DNA from: an uncultured Armatimonadota bacterium
GTDB taxonomy: Bacteria > Armatimonadota > Fimbriimonadia > Fimbriimonadales > Fimbriimonadaceae
NCBI GenBank assembly: GCA_903833215.1
Contig: CAILEM010000078.1
Coordinates: 31,995 to 95,994, forward strand
Length of the DNA stretch: 64,000 bases
Reading direction: 5' to 3'
Positions 22,555 to 32,232 of the stretch are shown here, one piece after another. A program made the translations under genes and the position numbers. The notes below the pieces were generated by a model. It saw only the letters and a program-made list of their open reading frames with translations, had not been told where the DNA came from and ran no database searches. The first letter of the stretch is position 1. Each line of letters begins with the position of its first letter.

Positions 22555-23466
22555 ATGACCCAGCGGCTGCCCGAGTGGCTGACGATCCGTTTACCTCGTC
22601 CTGACACCATCAAAGAAGTTCAGGCCATGATGCGCGGTAACAGCCTTCACACGGTCTGCGAAAGTGCACGTTGTCCCAACCTCCCTGAGTGTTGGAGCAA
22701 AAAGACAGCGACGTTCATGATTTTGGGAGACACCTGCACGAGAAGTTGCGGCTTCTGTGCCATCAAAGTTGGCAAGGGTCTTGAACTCAATCCAAACGAA
22801 CCGGCAGATATTGCTCGCGTCGCAACTGATTTGGGGCTCAAGCACATTGTAGTGACGTCGGTGGCAAGAGATGATCTTGCCGACGAAGGTGCAACCCAGT
22901 TTGCCCAGACCATTCAAGAGTTGCATCAGGCAAATCCGCTTGCCATTGTTGAGGTCTTGACTCCAGATTTTAAAGGCAAGAAGTGGTGTATCAAAATCGT
23001 CACCGATGCACACCCGGAGATTTACAATCACAACATCGAGACCATCGAAAGGTTACATACGGTCGTCCGGCCTCAGGCGAAGTACTCCAGAACGCTGGGT
23101 GTCCTAAAAACAGTCAAAGAGCTGGATCCATCGATCTACACCAAGTCTGGAATCATGCTTGGCCTCGGAGAGACCAAAGATGAAGTTGTAAAAACACTCA
23201 AGGATTTGAGAGACGTCGGCGTGGATGCGGTCACGATCGGTCAATACCTTCGCCCTACGATGCGGCATCTTCCCGTGAATGAATTTGTTCCCCCGAGCGT
23301 ATTTAAAGAATACGAGGTCATTGGCGAGGAGCTTGGATTTGCTTTCGTGGCAAGTGGCCCGTTTATCCGTAGTTCCTACAATGCAATTGATTTCAGCAAG
23401 AAGGTTATGGCTGAGCGCGTCGCGAGCCTGGACGCTCAGGGCGATCATTCAGTTTCCGCTTCGTAG
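22555..23466 (+). CDS. lipA: Lipoyl synthase
   Basis: This 303-residue radical-SAM enzyme inserts two sulfurs into octanoyl groups on lipoyl domains. Both iron-sulfur clusters are visible: the auxiliary cluster cysteines in CESARCPNLPECW and the radical-SAM CxxxCxxC in CTRSCGFC. The C-terminal FIRSSYNA serine motif, which ligates the auxiliary cluster, is present. Its length is normal. The start is the ATG at 22555, immediately after a -10 box. No lipB is adjacent. The gene is followed 40 nt later by the large tamB-like gene, which may be co-transcribed. Confidence 0.97.
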   Translation: MTQRLPEWLTIRLPRPDTIKEVQAMMRGNSLHTVCESARCPNLPECWSKKTATFMILGDTCTRSCGFCAIKVGKGLELNPNEPADIARVATDLGLKHIVVTSVARDDLADEGATQFAQTIQELHQANPLAIVEVLTPDFKGKKWCIKIVTDAHPEIYNHNIETIERLHTVVRPQAKYSRTLGVLKTVKELDPSIYTKSGIMLGLGETKDEVVKTLKDLRDVGVDAVTIGQYLRPTMRHLPVNEFVPPSVFKEYEVIGEELGFAFVASGPFIRSSYNAIDFSKKVMAERVASLDAQGDHSVSAS

Positions 23467-23506
23467 CGGTGTTGGTTAGGGGGATCAAATTCGGGCAGAT
23501 TCAGGC

Positions 23507-26500
23507 TTGCTCAAGTTTGCGGTCACATTTGCTCCACTCGCGCTTGTCGCGGTCTGGGGTGGTACTTACCTGCTTGACTGCGTCCGCACCCTGGAATCTC
23601 CAGGAATTCCATTTGAGGTTGATTTTCAAAGTCAGTCTGGCAATCTCAAAGTCATTGCTCAGTCCTATTCGTTGGCTCCGTTTCGTGGGACGCTGATTAT
23701 CACCAAGCCAAAGGTGATCGATCAGTCAGGCAATGTCATTGCCCAGATGGATAGCGTCGAAGCCACCGGATTTAGCTTGTCCAGAAAATCAGAGGGCGTC
23801 GTTCATATTAAAGGGCGGAACCTGAAAGGGCGATTGACTCGCTTGAAAGATGGTTCGTTTGATTTGCAGAAGTTCTTGCCTCAACAAACAAGCGGAGGAA
23901 ATGCCGTTCCGTATGATGTCGAGATCAATCGAGGCACTATTCAGTTCACTGACTTGGATGGTAACTCACCTTGGACCCGTACCGTAAACCTTGCCAAGGT
24001 GCTCGTTAGCGGGGTCGGGCAGGATTGGCTCGCCACAGCCAATGCGGAGATCGTCGGCTCAGGTGGTGTTCAGCTAACGCTTCAAAATCTCCAGAACGAA
24101 GGCTTGAGGATTTCGGGAGCTACCCAGTCTCTGGAACTTGCCTCCGTTCTCACTCATCTCTATCAGACCCCGTTAGGTCGTGGTTTCAGGCTGCCAGCCA
24201 CGCCGTCATTGAAATCGCTGGTAGTGCGTGGGCCCTTTTCCATTTTCGTGCCTCGCGGCAAACAAGCGATCATTGAAGCTCACGTGACGGCTGCCGCAAC
24301 GGACCTGCGATATCAGGGGTACGCCGCCGCAGAAGCATCGTTCGATGGGGTCGTGAGGACGGACGGAGCCTACGGAAGTGTCGAGGTTCACGAAGGTGAG
24401 TCAGTGGTGAAGTTCCGCGGAAGCAGCACGTGGACTCATGGGCCAAACATCAATGGTCAAGTTTCGCTTTCGGTGCCCAGTTCCGTGAGCCTGCCGTCTT
24501 GGGTGAAGACGGCGCTTCCAGCTGGCACGTCATTTATGAGCGGAGAATTCCAAGGATGGGTTTCAGCATCGTCGTTGCAGTCCTACCACATCTCTGGAGA
24601 AGCAACGGCCCTCACCGCAAGTGCGGCTGGCCATACTCTCCAAGACATTGGGGTCGGGCTTGATTTAACGAAGGATCAACAAGTTGCCCAGGTCAAGCGT
24701 GCGAAGTGCGCGAGTGGGCCACTTACGGGTCTAGTGTCGATCGACACTCATCTCAAAACGATCAAGGGGATCCTGTCGTTGACGAATGCTGACTTGGAAG
24801 ATCTGGGTGGGCAATTTGGCTACAAGCAGGTTTCTGGCACCGTTTCAGGATCGGTCCTGCTTGAAGGTGACCTAGCCAAGCCAAGTGTGAAGTTCGAGGC
24901 TCATGGCCAAGGCGTCGCAAATATTGTCAAGGACCACACTGTATCACTCGGAAACTTTGAGGCTGCTGGTAGTTACTCAAATGGTGAGGTGCGTCTCGAT
25001 CAGGCTTACATCAATACGGCCTATGGATTGCTGGTTGCGAAAGGGGCGCTAGGCGCATCTGGCAGCTTAGGAATCGATGTAACGGGACGGGGCCTCCGGC
25101 CAGTAGAATACGACCAGAATCTTGGCGGGGCAGCAAATCTGCGAGCTCGGGTGACGGGGACCCTCAAGGCTCCCGTTGCGACGGGCCGGATCGAAGGCTC
25201 CGATCTTGCCTACAAATCCAACACAATCGAGGCACTCGTAGCAAACTTTAAGGTCGACAAGCGTCACCTCGAGGTCTCTGGATTGGAAGCGGCACGAGGT
25301 ACTGCGAGCGCCTCTGGCTTTGCCCAACTAGAGTTTCGCTCGGGGCGGCTATCTGGAGCGATATCCGCAACCGATATTCAGGTAGCCGAATGGCTCGGCG
25401 TGGACTTTGTGGGTGCTGTCGATGCGCCCAGCATGGTAGTGTCCGGCACCCTAACGCATCCCGTGGTTTCAGGTCCAATTCAAGCGGATAGCCTGATTGC
25501 GAAGGGTTTGAAACTCAATGGACTTGCCGCAACCCTAGACCTTGATGGAACGCGGCTTTTAGCAAATCATGTTCACATGGCAGCAGCCGGTGGATCTGTT
25601 ACGGGTGCTGTCGATTACGATCTAGCAAAGCGGACCGGACAAGTTACCGTTGAAGCCGCGGATCTTGACCTAAAACAGATGTACCTTGAGCGATTTCTGC
25701 CCAAGACGGATGCCTCTCTGGCCATCAACGGAAAAGTTTCCGGCAAAGCCAAAGCACTGCTAGACAATGGGAATCTGCTGGATGTAACTGCCGATGGATC
25801 GCTGACCGGGCTTTCCATCAACCAGACACTCGTTGGTGGAGGAAGTTGGCAGGCAGGTTGGATCAATCGTGTGTTCACCGGAAATTTGGAAGTTGGCGCC
25901 CTTGATCGGTTCGTTGAACTGAATAACGTCGTTTTCGACCCGGATGCAAAAAGGCTCAAAGGCGACCTGAGCGTGCTGCATTTCCAAGTTGAAGACATCG
26001 TCGATAAGGCCTTGCCGTATTTCCCCGACCTATCGTATCAGGCGTCAGACTCCCTTACTGCGATTCACGGCCTCGTCAATTTGGGTTGCACCTTTGAAGG
26101 AACCTTAGCTGATCCAAATGTGTCAGTTTCTTCACTTCAGGTCTCGGATATTTCCTATCGTGGGCATCCGCTTGGTGTGTTGGACACAGCGTTTGAGTTG
26201 AAGTCCCATCGGTGGGACATCTCTAGCTTTACGCTAGACAAGGGGCCAGCCAAGTTCTCGATGAAAGGAACGATTGACGAAAGGGGAGAAACGCACCTTG
26301 ATGCAACCTCCGATAATCGGTTTGACCTGTCCGCACTCGCCACCCTAGATCCAAGAGTGAGTAGGCTCACGGGTACCGCACACCTTTGGATGTCCGCCGA
26401 TGGGCCAAGTAGCTCGCCACGTATCGTAGCATCTCTCAACGTTGATAACCTCCTGGCGCCCCCTGGTGTCTCGCAGAAAGAAGTTGCCGACGACAAGAAC

Positions 26501-28039
26501 CTTCGATTTGAACTTGAGAATATTGTTATCGATCCTGCGAACACAACGGGGCCCGCTATTCAAGTCAAAGGTGCCTACTTCTTCAAAGGATTTAAGGGAA
26601 CGATTGCCGGAACAGCCCCCTTTGCTTATCCGTTCACGATTCCAGACAATCAGCAGATCGAGGCGGATATCAGCTTCAACAAAAGCGATCTGAAGGAAGT
26701 TGCTGCTTTGGTTGGCGGTTTAGATGCCACCAAGACCTCCGGGTCTGTCGAGGGGGCTTTCAAGATCAAAGGAACGCGGGATTTGCTTCACCTGACTGGC
26801 AATATGGCTCTCGGGGCGAAGGCCATTGCATTCGGGGGACTTGAAGACGGCCTCCAGAATGTCAAGGCGGATTTGGGGATCACCAATGAGGGAATGACAG
26901 TGACGGCCAATGCAGACACGTCTCGAGGCGGCACCGCATCTGCCACTGCTTCGATTCCCGTTGACGATTTACGAAAAATCTTTGATCAGATCCAGCAAAG
27001 TGGTCCCGCCGTCTTGCTGGATCGCCCCCTAAAAGGCTCCTTGACTCTCACGGATGTGGCCTTCAAACAAAAAATTCTCGGGCAATCCTCGGTGGCAGGC
27101 GAAATCAATTCGCAGGTGGAAATAGGCGGGACCCTGCAAAAACCGGTCCTAACCGGTGACCTTGCGGTTGGGTCAGGCGACGTTGTATTCAAGGGTCTCC
27201 CACCAGGGGCGCGAAGCACTTTTGATCCGGCGATTGATCCAAGTTTTGATGTAAATCTTAAGCTTAACAGCCCTGCCAGAGTGCGATCGGCGACTGCCGA
27301 TATCTCGATGGTTGGATCTGGAAAGCTCAAAGGTTCGCTCGCAAACCCTCGATTGGATGCGCTCGTGACCGTAGAGAAGGGCACTGTGCGATTGCCGGCG
27401 ACTTTGCTTAGGCTAGAGCAAGGAGGCTCGGTCCGGATAAATTACGGCATACAAGGCGCTACATCCGCAAGTGCCGTGGTGGACCTTGAAGGAAATACGT
27501 CCGTCACTGCCTCGCGCTATGGAGATTTTGAAGTTCAGCGATATGACATTACGTTGGGCATGAAGGGTGATTTGCTCCAAGATAAGGGTCTAAATTTGAC
27601 GGCGAGCAGTGACCCGCCCGACTTGACCCAAGATCGAATCCTTGGGATCTTGGGTGAAACGGAGCTGCTCCAAACTTTGTCGAGTGCGGGGAAGGAGACT
27701 TCCGCAGTTCAGACCGCACTGCTTTCCGCAGTCCCAACATTGCTTGATCCGTGGACAAGTCAAGTGGCACTCGGCCTCGGTTTGGATTACCTGAACCTGG
27801 AGTACAACGCCTTCGATTTGGCGTCGCTGACATTTGGAAAGATCCTAGGGTCAGGATTTTCAATAGAAGGAAACCGGCAACTTTCAGAGCCTCAGCCAGG
27901 TGTTGCCTCGCGGTACGATCTACGTATTCTCTATCGTCCCCGTCGTCTCTTAGGTGCTCTTAGCCAGTTTAGGATCTTCTTTGGAGCGGATCAATTGAAC
28001 CCATGGAAGGTTGGAATTGAGTACGGATTTCGATTCTAG
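23507..28039 (+). CDS. tamB: TamB-like translocation/assembly protein (AsmA/DUF490 superfamily)
   Basis: This 1510-residue protein is anchored by an N-terminal transmembrane segment (LKFAVTFAPLALVAVWGGTYLL). A very long periplasmic beta-helical body of repeating strands follows. A C-terminal TamB domain (DUF490) is recognisable around KGTVRLPATLLRL..GGSVRINYG and the end DLRILYRPRRLLGALSQFRIFFGADQ...GIEYGFRF. TamB-type proteins bridge inner and outer membrane and are linked to outer-membrane protein insertion and lipid transport. The bamA gene directly behind supports this. The start is a TTG at 23507 with no Shine-Dalgarno nearby. A rare ATT at 23489, 5 nt after AGGGGG, is an alternative. 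A stop at 23477 limits extension. Confidence 0.88.
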   Translation: MLKFAVTFAPLALVAVWGGTYLLDCVRTLESPGIPFEVDFQSQSGNLKVIAQSYSLAPFRGTLIITKPKVIDQSGNVIAQMDSVEATGFSLSRKSEGVVHIKGRNLKGRLTRLKDGSFDLQKFLPQQTSGGNAVPYDVEINRGTIQFTDLDGNSPWTRTVNLAKVLVSGVGQDWLATANAEIVGSGGVQLTLQNLQNEGLRISGATQSLELASVLTHLYQTPLGRGFRLPATPSLKSLVVRGPFSIFVPRGKQAIIEAHVTAAATDLRYQGYAAAEASFDGVVRTDGAYGSVEVHEGESVVKFRGSSTWTHGPNINGQVSLSVPSSVSLPSWVKTALPAGTSFMSGEFQGWVSASSLQSYHISGEATALTASAAGHTLQDIGVGLDLTKDQQVAQVKRAKCASGPLTGLVSIDTHLKTIKGILSLTNADLEDLGGQFGYKQVSGTVSGSVLLEGDLAKPSVKFEAHGQGVANIVKDHTVSLGNFEAAGSYSNGEVRLDQAYINTAYGLLVAKGALGASGSLGIDVTGRGLRPVEYDQNLGGAANLRARVTGTLKAPVATGRIEGSDLAYKSNTIEALVANFKVDKRHLEVSGLEAARGTASASGFAQLEFRSGRLSGAISATDIQVAEWLGVDFVGAVDAPSMVVSGTLTHPVVSGPIQADSLIAKGLKLNGLAATLDLDGTRLLANHVHMAAAGGSVTGAVDYDLAKRTGQVTVEAADLDLKQMYLERFLPKTDASLAINGKVSGKAKALLDNGNLLDVTADGSLTGLSINQTLVGGGSWQAGWINRVFTGNLEVGALDRFVELNNVVFDPDAKRLKGDLSVLHFQVEDIVDKALPYFPDLSYQASDSLTAIHGLVNLGCTFEGTLADPNVSVSSLQVSDISYRGHPLGVLDTAFELKSHRWDISSFTLDKGPAKFSMKGTIDERGETHLDATSDNRFDLSALATLDPRVSRLTGTAHLWMSADGPSSSPRIVASLNVDNLLAPPGVSQKEVADDKNLRFELENIVIDPANTTGPAIQVKGAYFFKGFKGTIAGTAPFAYPFTIPDNQQIEADISFNKSDLKEVAALVGGLDATKTSGSVEGAFKIKGTRDLLHLTGNMALGAKAIAFGGLEDGLQNVKADLGITNEGMTVTANADTSRGGTASATASIPVDDLRKIFDQIQQSGPAVLLDRPLKGSLTLTDVAFKQKILGQSSVAGEINSQVEIGGTLQKPVLTGDLAVGSGDVVFKGLPPGARSTFDPAIDPSFDVNLKLNSPARVRSATADISMVGSGKLKGSLANPRLDALVTVEKGTVRLPATLLRLEQGGSVRINYGIQGATSASAVVDLEGNTSVTASRYGDFEVQRYDITLGMKGDLLQDKGLNLTASSDPPDLTQDRILGILGETELLQTLSSAGKETSAVQTALLSAVPTLLDPWTSQVALGLGLDYLNLEYNAFDLASLTFGKILGSGFSIEGNRQLSEPQPGVASRYDLRILYRPRRLLGALSQFRIFFGADQLNPWKVGIEYGFRF

Positions 28040-28145
28040 AAGATGATGGGAACAAGAACATCACGGACAACAGTAGTCCCGGCGGGTAAAGTTCACCGGC
28101 GACCAACAGTGGACGCCCCTCGCCTGAGGGCGGCTCGGAGGAAGT

Positions 28146-29933
28146 TTGATTAATAGGAATTCTAGCATCGGGTTACTTTTGTTGCTCGCGGGAACGGCAT
28201 ATGGCCAGCAAACGAGTGTGGTCAAAGAGATCGTAATCCGTGGAAATCAGAGAGTCTCGAAGGAAGCCATTCTTGGCAACATGCGGACGAAGGTCGGCAG
28301 GCCCTATGTGCAACAGGATCTGGATCGAGATAAGCGAAGTCTTGACGAGATGGGCTTCTTTTCGGCGGTCGACATTCGTGCGACACCGGCAGATCTCAAC
28401 GCGTACTTGGTGACCGTCGATCTACAAGAGTGGCCCGCGATCAAGGAATTTCGGGTTACGGGCAATACCGCCTTCACAACGGACCAGATTCTCAAAGTCC
28501 TGACAATGAAGGTTGGCGATGTCTACAACTTGAATGCCCGAAAGACCAGCAGCAATGCTGTCGAGATCCTTTACGGCAACAAGCAGTATCTCGCGACGAT
28601 TGATGAGTTCGCTCCTCTCCCAGAGTCGCCAGGAACGATCGGAATTCACGTTCTCGAGACGAGAGTCGGACAAATTCTGGTGCGAGGCAATTCCCAGACC
28701 AAAGACTGGGTCATGCGTCGGCTGATCAAGTCCCGTTCCGGTGACGTCTACAACGACGCCCAATGGAGTCGGGATGTGACCCACATCCACAACACTCAGT
28801 GGTTCGAAACAGTCCAAGGTCGTCGTGAACTATCGTCGACGGAACCGGGCAAAGTCGATCTCATCGCGGACGTTAAAGAAGGTCGAACGGGGCAGTTCAA
28901 CGTCGGCGTTCAGCTGGATCCTCAATCCTCCCTAGCCGGCCTCATTCGATTGTCGGAAGCCAATCTTTATGGGACGGGTCAAACAGTTAGCCTCAATTTC
29001 ACCCAGGCGATCACCGGTGGTGGACCAAGTGTTGACCTCGGGTATGTCAATCCGTTCTACGATGCGAAAGACACCTCGATGCAGGTTTCGCTGTATAGCC
29101 GCTTGAGCTACAGATTTGGAACGTCAATTTTCGGCGTTGGAAGCCCAACCTCGGGATCGACCTACAGTGAACGAAGATCGGGCAGCTCGGTAGGGTGGGT
29201 ACGCCCTGTGACTCACGAATGGAGCGTCGGTATCTCTGGCAAGGTTGAGAACGTTTCGACGAATAACTCGGGCAGCGCAGCTGCGAAGACGTTCATTCGA
29301 CAAGACGGAAACGAAGGGTTGATTAGCTTCGCTGGCATCCGCAACCGAAGAGACATTGATGTTGATACTTCCCGTGGCGACTATTTGAAGGTCAACGTTG
29401 AACCGGGCTATTCGAACATCACGGAGGTTGGTGGTGCTACCGCTGACCGAGGGATCCTCGGACCCAACTACTTCTTAAGGAACTCGGTCGAGCTGAGAGA
29501 GTATTGGTCCCCAGGGCAGAAGCCGAGGGGAATCGACTTTGAAGCCACTCGACGCGTTATCGCGGCGAGGGTGAAGTACGGCTGGATCAACGGCAAAGTG
29601 CCTTACTTCGAGCAGTTCTTCGCAGGCGGTCCAGACACATTGCGCGGCTACGATCCAGATCGATTCTGGGGCACGCAGTCGATGCTCATGACACTTGAGT
29701 ATCGACACCCACTTCAGAAGTCCTTTAACATCATCGGATTCGTTGACTACGGTGGTGCTTGGGGCGGATACGGTGCAGTGAACGATTACACGCAGGATCC
29801 GTCGTTCAAGCTTCACGTGGGTTATGGCGCAGGTCTGAGCTTTAGAACCCAATTCGGATTGATCCGAGTGGATCTTGGCTTTAACGAGAAAGGAAAGAGC
29901 CAGCCGGACTTCCTGATCGGAAATAGTTTTTAG
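28146..29933 (+). CDS. bamA: Outer-membrane assembly factor BamA/Omp85 family
   Basis: This 595-residue Omp85 protein is the core barrel that inserts other beta-barrel proteins. The signal peptide is INRNSSIGLLLLLAGTAYGQ. About three POTRA domains follow (EIVIRGNQRVSKEAILGNM; FRVTGNTAFTTDQILKVL; ILVRGNSQTKDWVMRRLI). A 16-strand-type barrel ends GLIRVDLGFNEKGKSQPDFLIGNSF, with the FAGGPDTLRGYD lid motif (VRGF/Y-like) intact. Enterobacterial BamA has five POTRAs and about 800 residues, so this is a short form. It starts at a TTG (28146) with GGAGG 4-5 nt upstream. It is followed 12 nt later by the OmpH-like genes, as in many diderms. Confidence 0.93.
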   Translation: MINRNSSIGLLLLLAGTAYGQQTSVVKEIVIRGNQRVSKEAILGNMRTKVGRPYVQQDLDRDKRSLDEMGFFSAVDIRATPADLNAYLVTVDLQEWPAIKEFRVTGNTAFTTDQILKVLTMKVGDVYNLNARKTSSNAVEILYGNKQYLATIDEFAPLPESPGTIGIHVLETRVGQILVRGNSQTKDWVMRRLIKSRSGDVYNDAQWSRDVTHIHNTQWFETVQGRRELSSTEPGKVDLIADVKEGRTGQFNVGVQLDPQSSLAGLIRLSEANLYGTGQTVSLNFTQAITGGGPSVDLGYVNPFYDAKDTSMQVSLYSRLSYRFGTSIFGVGSPTSGSTYSERRSGSSVGWVRPVTHEWSVGISGKVENVSTNNSGSAAAKTFIRQDGNEGLISFAGIRNRRDIDVDTSRGDYLKVNVEPGYSNITEVGGATADRGILGPNYFLRNSVELREYWSPGQKPRGIDFEATRRVIAARVKYGWINGKVPYFEQFFAGGPDTLRGYDPDRFWGTQSMLMTLEYRHPLQKSFNIIGFVDYGGAWGGYGAVNDYTQDPSFKLHVGYGAGLSFRTQFGLIRVDLGFNEKGKSQPDFLIGNSF

Positions 29934-29945
29934 GGAGAATCAAGC

Positions 29946-30575
29946 ATGAATATTGAAAGACTAGGATGGGTAGCAGCCGCGGCATTGGCAGGCGGAATGA
30001 TTGGAATGGGCTTCAAAGCGCCTAGTGAAAAGACAGGAACTGTCGATATAGCCAAGGTGTTCCGAGACAGCGACTTGGCAAAGAAGGGGACGGAAACACT
30101 TCGGGCTCAAGCTCAGGCTCGCCGAAATGTGATGGAGTTTGTCGCCACCAATCGGAACATAAAGCTAGAGGATGCGACTAAGCTTCACGACCTCCTGATT
30201 AAGGATCCTCTGACCCCCGCGGACAAAACTGAAATTGAACGGATTCAGACGGCAGCGAAGGCTGCGGAAGTGAAAGCACGCGAGCTACAGACTTTGCCAA
30301 AGCCAACTGCTGCGGACCTGAGCCAGCTCGACGAATTCACCAAGCGTAAAGATGCCTCCGGCCAACTCCTTGAAAAGTGGCAGAAGGAATTTGAAGCCGA
30401 GATCCAGCAGAAAGAAGCGAAATTGAATGACGACACTCTCGACAAAGTACGTGGTGCCATTCAGCAAGTTGGTCGCGATCAAGGCTATTCGATTGTTTTT
30501 GCGAACAACATTGCTCCGTTCTGTCCAAACGACATCACGTCTGAGGCCAGCAACAAATTGAACGGCAAGAAATAG
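29946..30575 (+). CDS. OmpH/Skp-like periplasmic chaperone (first copy)
   Basis: This 209-residue Skp-like protein has an N-terminal hydrophobic export segment (LGWVAAAALAGGMIGMGF). The family start of the mature part, TGTVDIAKVFRDSDLAKKG, is present. A long coiled-coil region (about residues 60-170) is rich in K, E, A and Q, and a C-terminal VRGAIQQVGRDQGYSIVFAN closes the beta body. Skp holds unfolded outer-membrane proteins in the periplasm for BamA, whose gene lies 12 nt upstream. It is paralogous to the next gene (same VDI...R...F.K.G..., ...NDIT.A... ending). The coiled coil appears longer than in E. coli Skp. Confidence 0.85.
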   Translation: MNIERLGWVAAAALAGGMIGMGFKAPSEKTGTVDIAKVFRDSDLAKKGTETLRAQAQARRNVMEFVATNRNIKLEDATKLHDLLIKDPLTPADKTEIERIQTAAKAAEVKARELQTLPKPTAADLSQLDEFTKRKDASGQLLEKWQKEFEAEIQQKEAKLNDDTLDKVRGAIQQVGRDQGYSIVFANNIAPFCPNDITSEASNKLNGKK

Positions 30576-30590
30576 TCGCAACTTAACCCA

Positions 30591-31229
30591 ATGAGCTCAA
30601 CTCGCTTTCTGCAATTCGGATGGGTCATCGTAGCTGCCATCGCCGGTGTGGCGCTGGCCGGTGGCTTTCAAACGTCGGAGATTAAGATCGGAACGGTCGA
30701 CATTGTCCGAATGATGGATCGCAGCGATTTTGGCAAAGAGGGGCAAGATATCTTCAAGAAGATGAAGTTAGCGCGAGAAGGTGTCCTTGAATTCATCGAC
30801 ACCTATCGTGTTCTCACAACCGACCAAGCACAACGCATTCGTCAGCTCAGCCTGAAAGAAAATCCCTCGAAAGAGGAGGCGGCTGAACTCGACCGCACCA
30901 AGGCAGACGTCATTGCTGCGAATAAGCGGTCGGTGGAATTGGCGACTAAGCCGAATATGACTCCTGAGGAACGAACCCTCGTTGAGGAATATGCACGCCG
31001 TAGCCAAACCATGAACGATATCGCTCAAAGGTGGTTCCGTGAGTTTACGAACGAGATGAGTGATTTTGCAGATAAGCGAAAGCTTGCCGGTCTTCAAAAG
31101 GCCCGTGCTGCGATCAGTGAAGTCTCCAAAGCTCAGGGCTTTACGGTCGTGTTTGATGAAAGCACGGCTCCCTATGGTGCCAATGACATTACGGACGCAA
31201 CGCTTCTAGCGATGAATGCGAAAAAATAG
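30591..31229 (+). CDS. OmpH/Skp-like periplasmic chaperone (second copy)
   Basis: This 212-residue paralogue of the preceding gene has the same plan. An export segment (FLQFGWVIVAAIAGVALAGGF) is followed by IGTVDIVRMMDRSDFGKEGQ, a helical hairpin arm, and the end ARAAISEVSKAQGFTVVFDESTAPYGANDIT. Two adjacent Skp-like genes suggest either hetero-trimers or different clients. The ATG at 30591 lies 15 nt behind the first copy's stop. Its 3' end overlaps the next gene (a lipoprotein) by 14 nt, so the series is one operon. Confidence 0.83.
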   Translation: MSSTRFLQFGWVIVAAIAGVALAGGFQTSEIKIGTVDIVRMMDRSDFGKEGQDIFKKMKLAREGVLEFIDTYRVLTTDQAQRIRQLSLKENPSKEEAAELDRTKADVIAANKRSVELATKPNMTPEERTLVEEYARRSQTMNDIAQRWFREFTNEMSDFADKRKLAGLQKARAAISEVSKAQGFTVVFDESTAPYGANDITDATLLAMNAKK

Positions 31230-32232
31230 TGTTGCCTTTGTTGTTGTGGCGTTCCTGCCTCTCGTAGGGTGCAATCGACCCTCTCGGACCGTTTATGTCG
31301 ACATCGACGCGGTTTTGGCAGCAGACAAGCCAGCAACGCCTACGCAATTCACGCCTCCTTCTCCACCTCTAACGCGTCCGGCTCTGTCGGAGAAAATTGT
31401 CGGATCCAGCGCGGTGGCCATTGTCGATCCAGCCAATGCTCCGCGGCAATCAGTGCAGGCGATGTTTGAGGCTGGGCAACGAAACGCACTTGCATCGCTA
31501 CTCGTTCGCCTGCAGGAGTTGAACAAGGGTGCGCTCCTAGAGTTTCGTGCAAAGCAGAGAATTTCAATCTCGGAAAAGCAGACCCAAGCGTACTCCGAGG
31601 CAAATGCTCGGATCCGACCCGTTTTTGACGCCTGGGCGACCGAACGTGCCCCCATCTTTGCCGATCTGGCCTTTCTCGCTGGATTCCCTATTCCAAAAGC
31701 CATCAACGGCGAGACCACACTTCAAACGGTGCTCCGTCCAAAGCTGCGCGGGAAGACTGCGGATCAGCTTAGAGTTGAACTCACCGCTATCGATGATCGC
31801 TTTCGCCTGAAGTGCGACGAGATTCTCGCCGCTGTAGGGCTGAGGTCGAAAGCAGACCAAATTGAACTCGCCGAAAGAATAAAGCAGCTTGCGAACGATC
31901 TTGAGGCAAATGCCCGAAGGGAGGCAAATGCACAAATTAGGAGAGCCGTTTCGAAACTAAATTTCGACCTGAGTGATTCCTCCCCGATCCGACTACCACG
32001 GTCGCCCGACTATCAACTATCGATTCCTGCCGAAAAACCGCTGCAGGCTGCACCTAGGGTGCCTTCAGGTGGAATACTCGATGAAGCGGCAGATCGACGG
32101 CGATTGCTTGAGCATGAGTTGCGAATTTGGCTTGCCTTGAACGGTTACTCGCTTTCAGCTAACCCATCACGGCAACGGGACGCAACCAAAGAGTTCCAAA
32201 TATGGAGACAACAACACGCAGCTGGACCTTAG
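31216..32232 (+). CDS. Lipoprotein with OmpH-like start and coiled-coil body
   Basis: This 338-residue protein has the signal peptide RKNSVAFVVVAFLPLVGC and a good lipobox (PLVGC), so it is probably lipid-anchored. The mature start RTVYVDIDAVLAADK echoes the VDI..VF segment of the two OmpH-like proteins just before it. A proline-rich linker is followed by a long helical region (about 95-250; LRVELTAIDDRFRLKCDEILA, LAERIKQLANDLEANARREANAQ). It may be a third, membrane-tethered, Skp-like factor (inference). It overlaps the previous gene by 14 nt and lpxD by 31 nt. There is no recognised Pfam-level family. Confidence 0.7.
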   Translation: MRKNSVAFVVVAFLPLVGCNRPSRTVYVDIDAVLAADKPATPTQFTPPSPPLTRPALSEKIVGSSAVAIVDPANAPRQSVQAMFEAGQRNALASLLVRLQELNKGALLEFRAKQRISISEKQTQAYSEANARIRPVFDAWATERAPIFADLAFLAGFPIPKAINGETTLQTVLRPKLRGKTADQLRVELTAIDDRFRLKCDEILAAVGLRSKADQIELAERIKQLANDLEANARREANAQIRRAVSKLNFDLSDSSPIRLPRSPDYQLSIPAEKPLQAAPRVPSGGILDEAADRRRLLEHELRIWLALNGYSLSANPSRQRDATKEFQIWRQQHAAGP

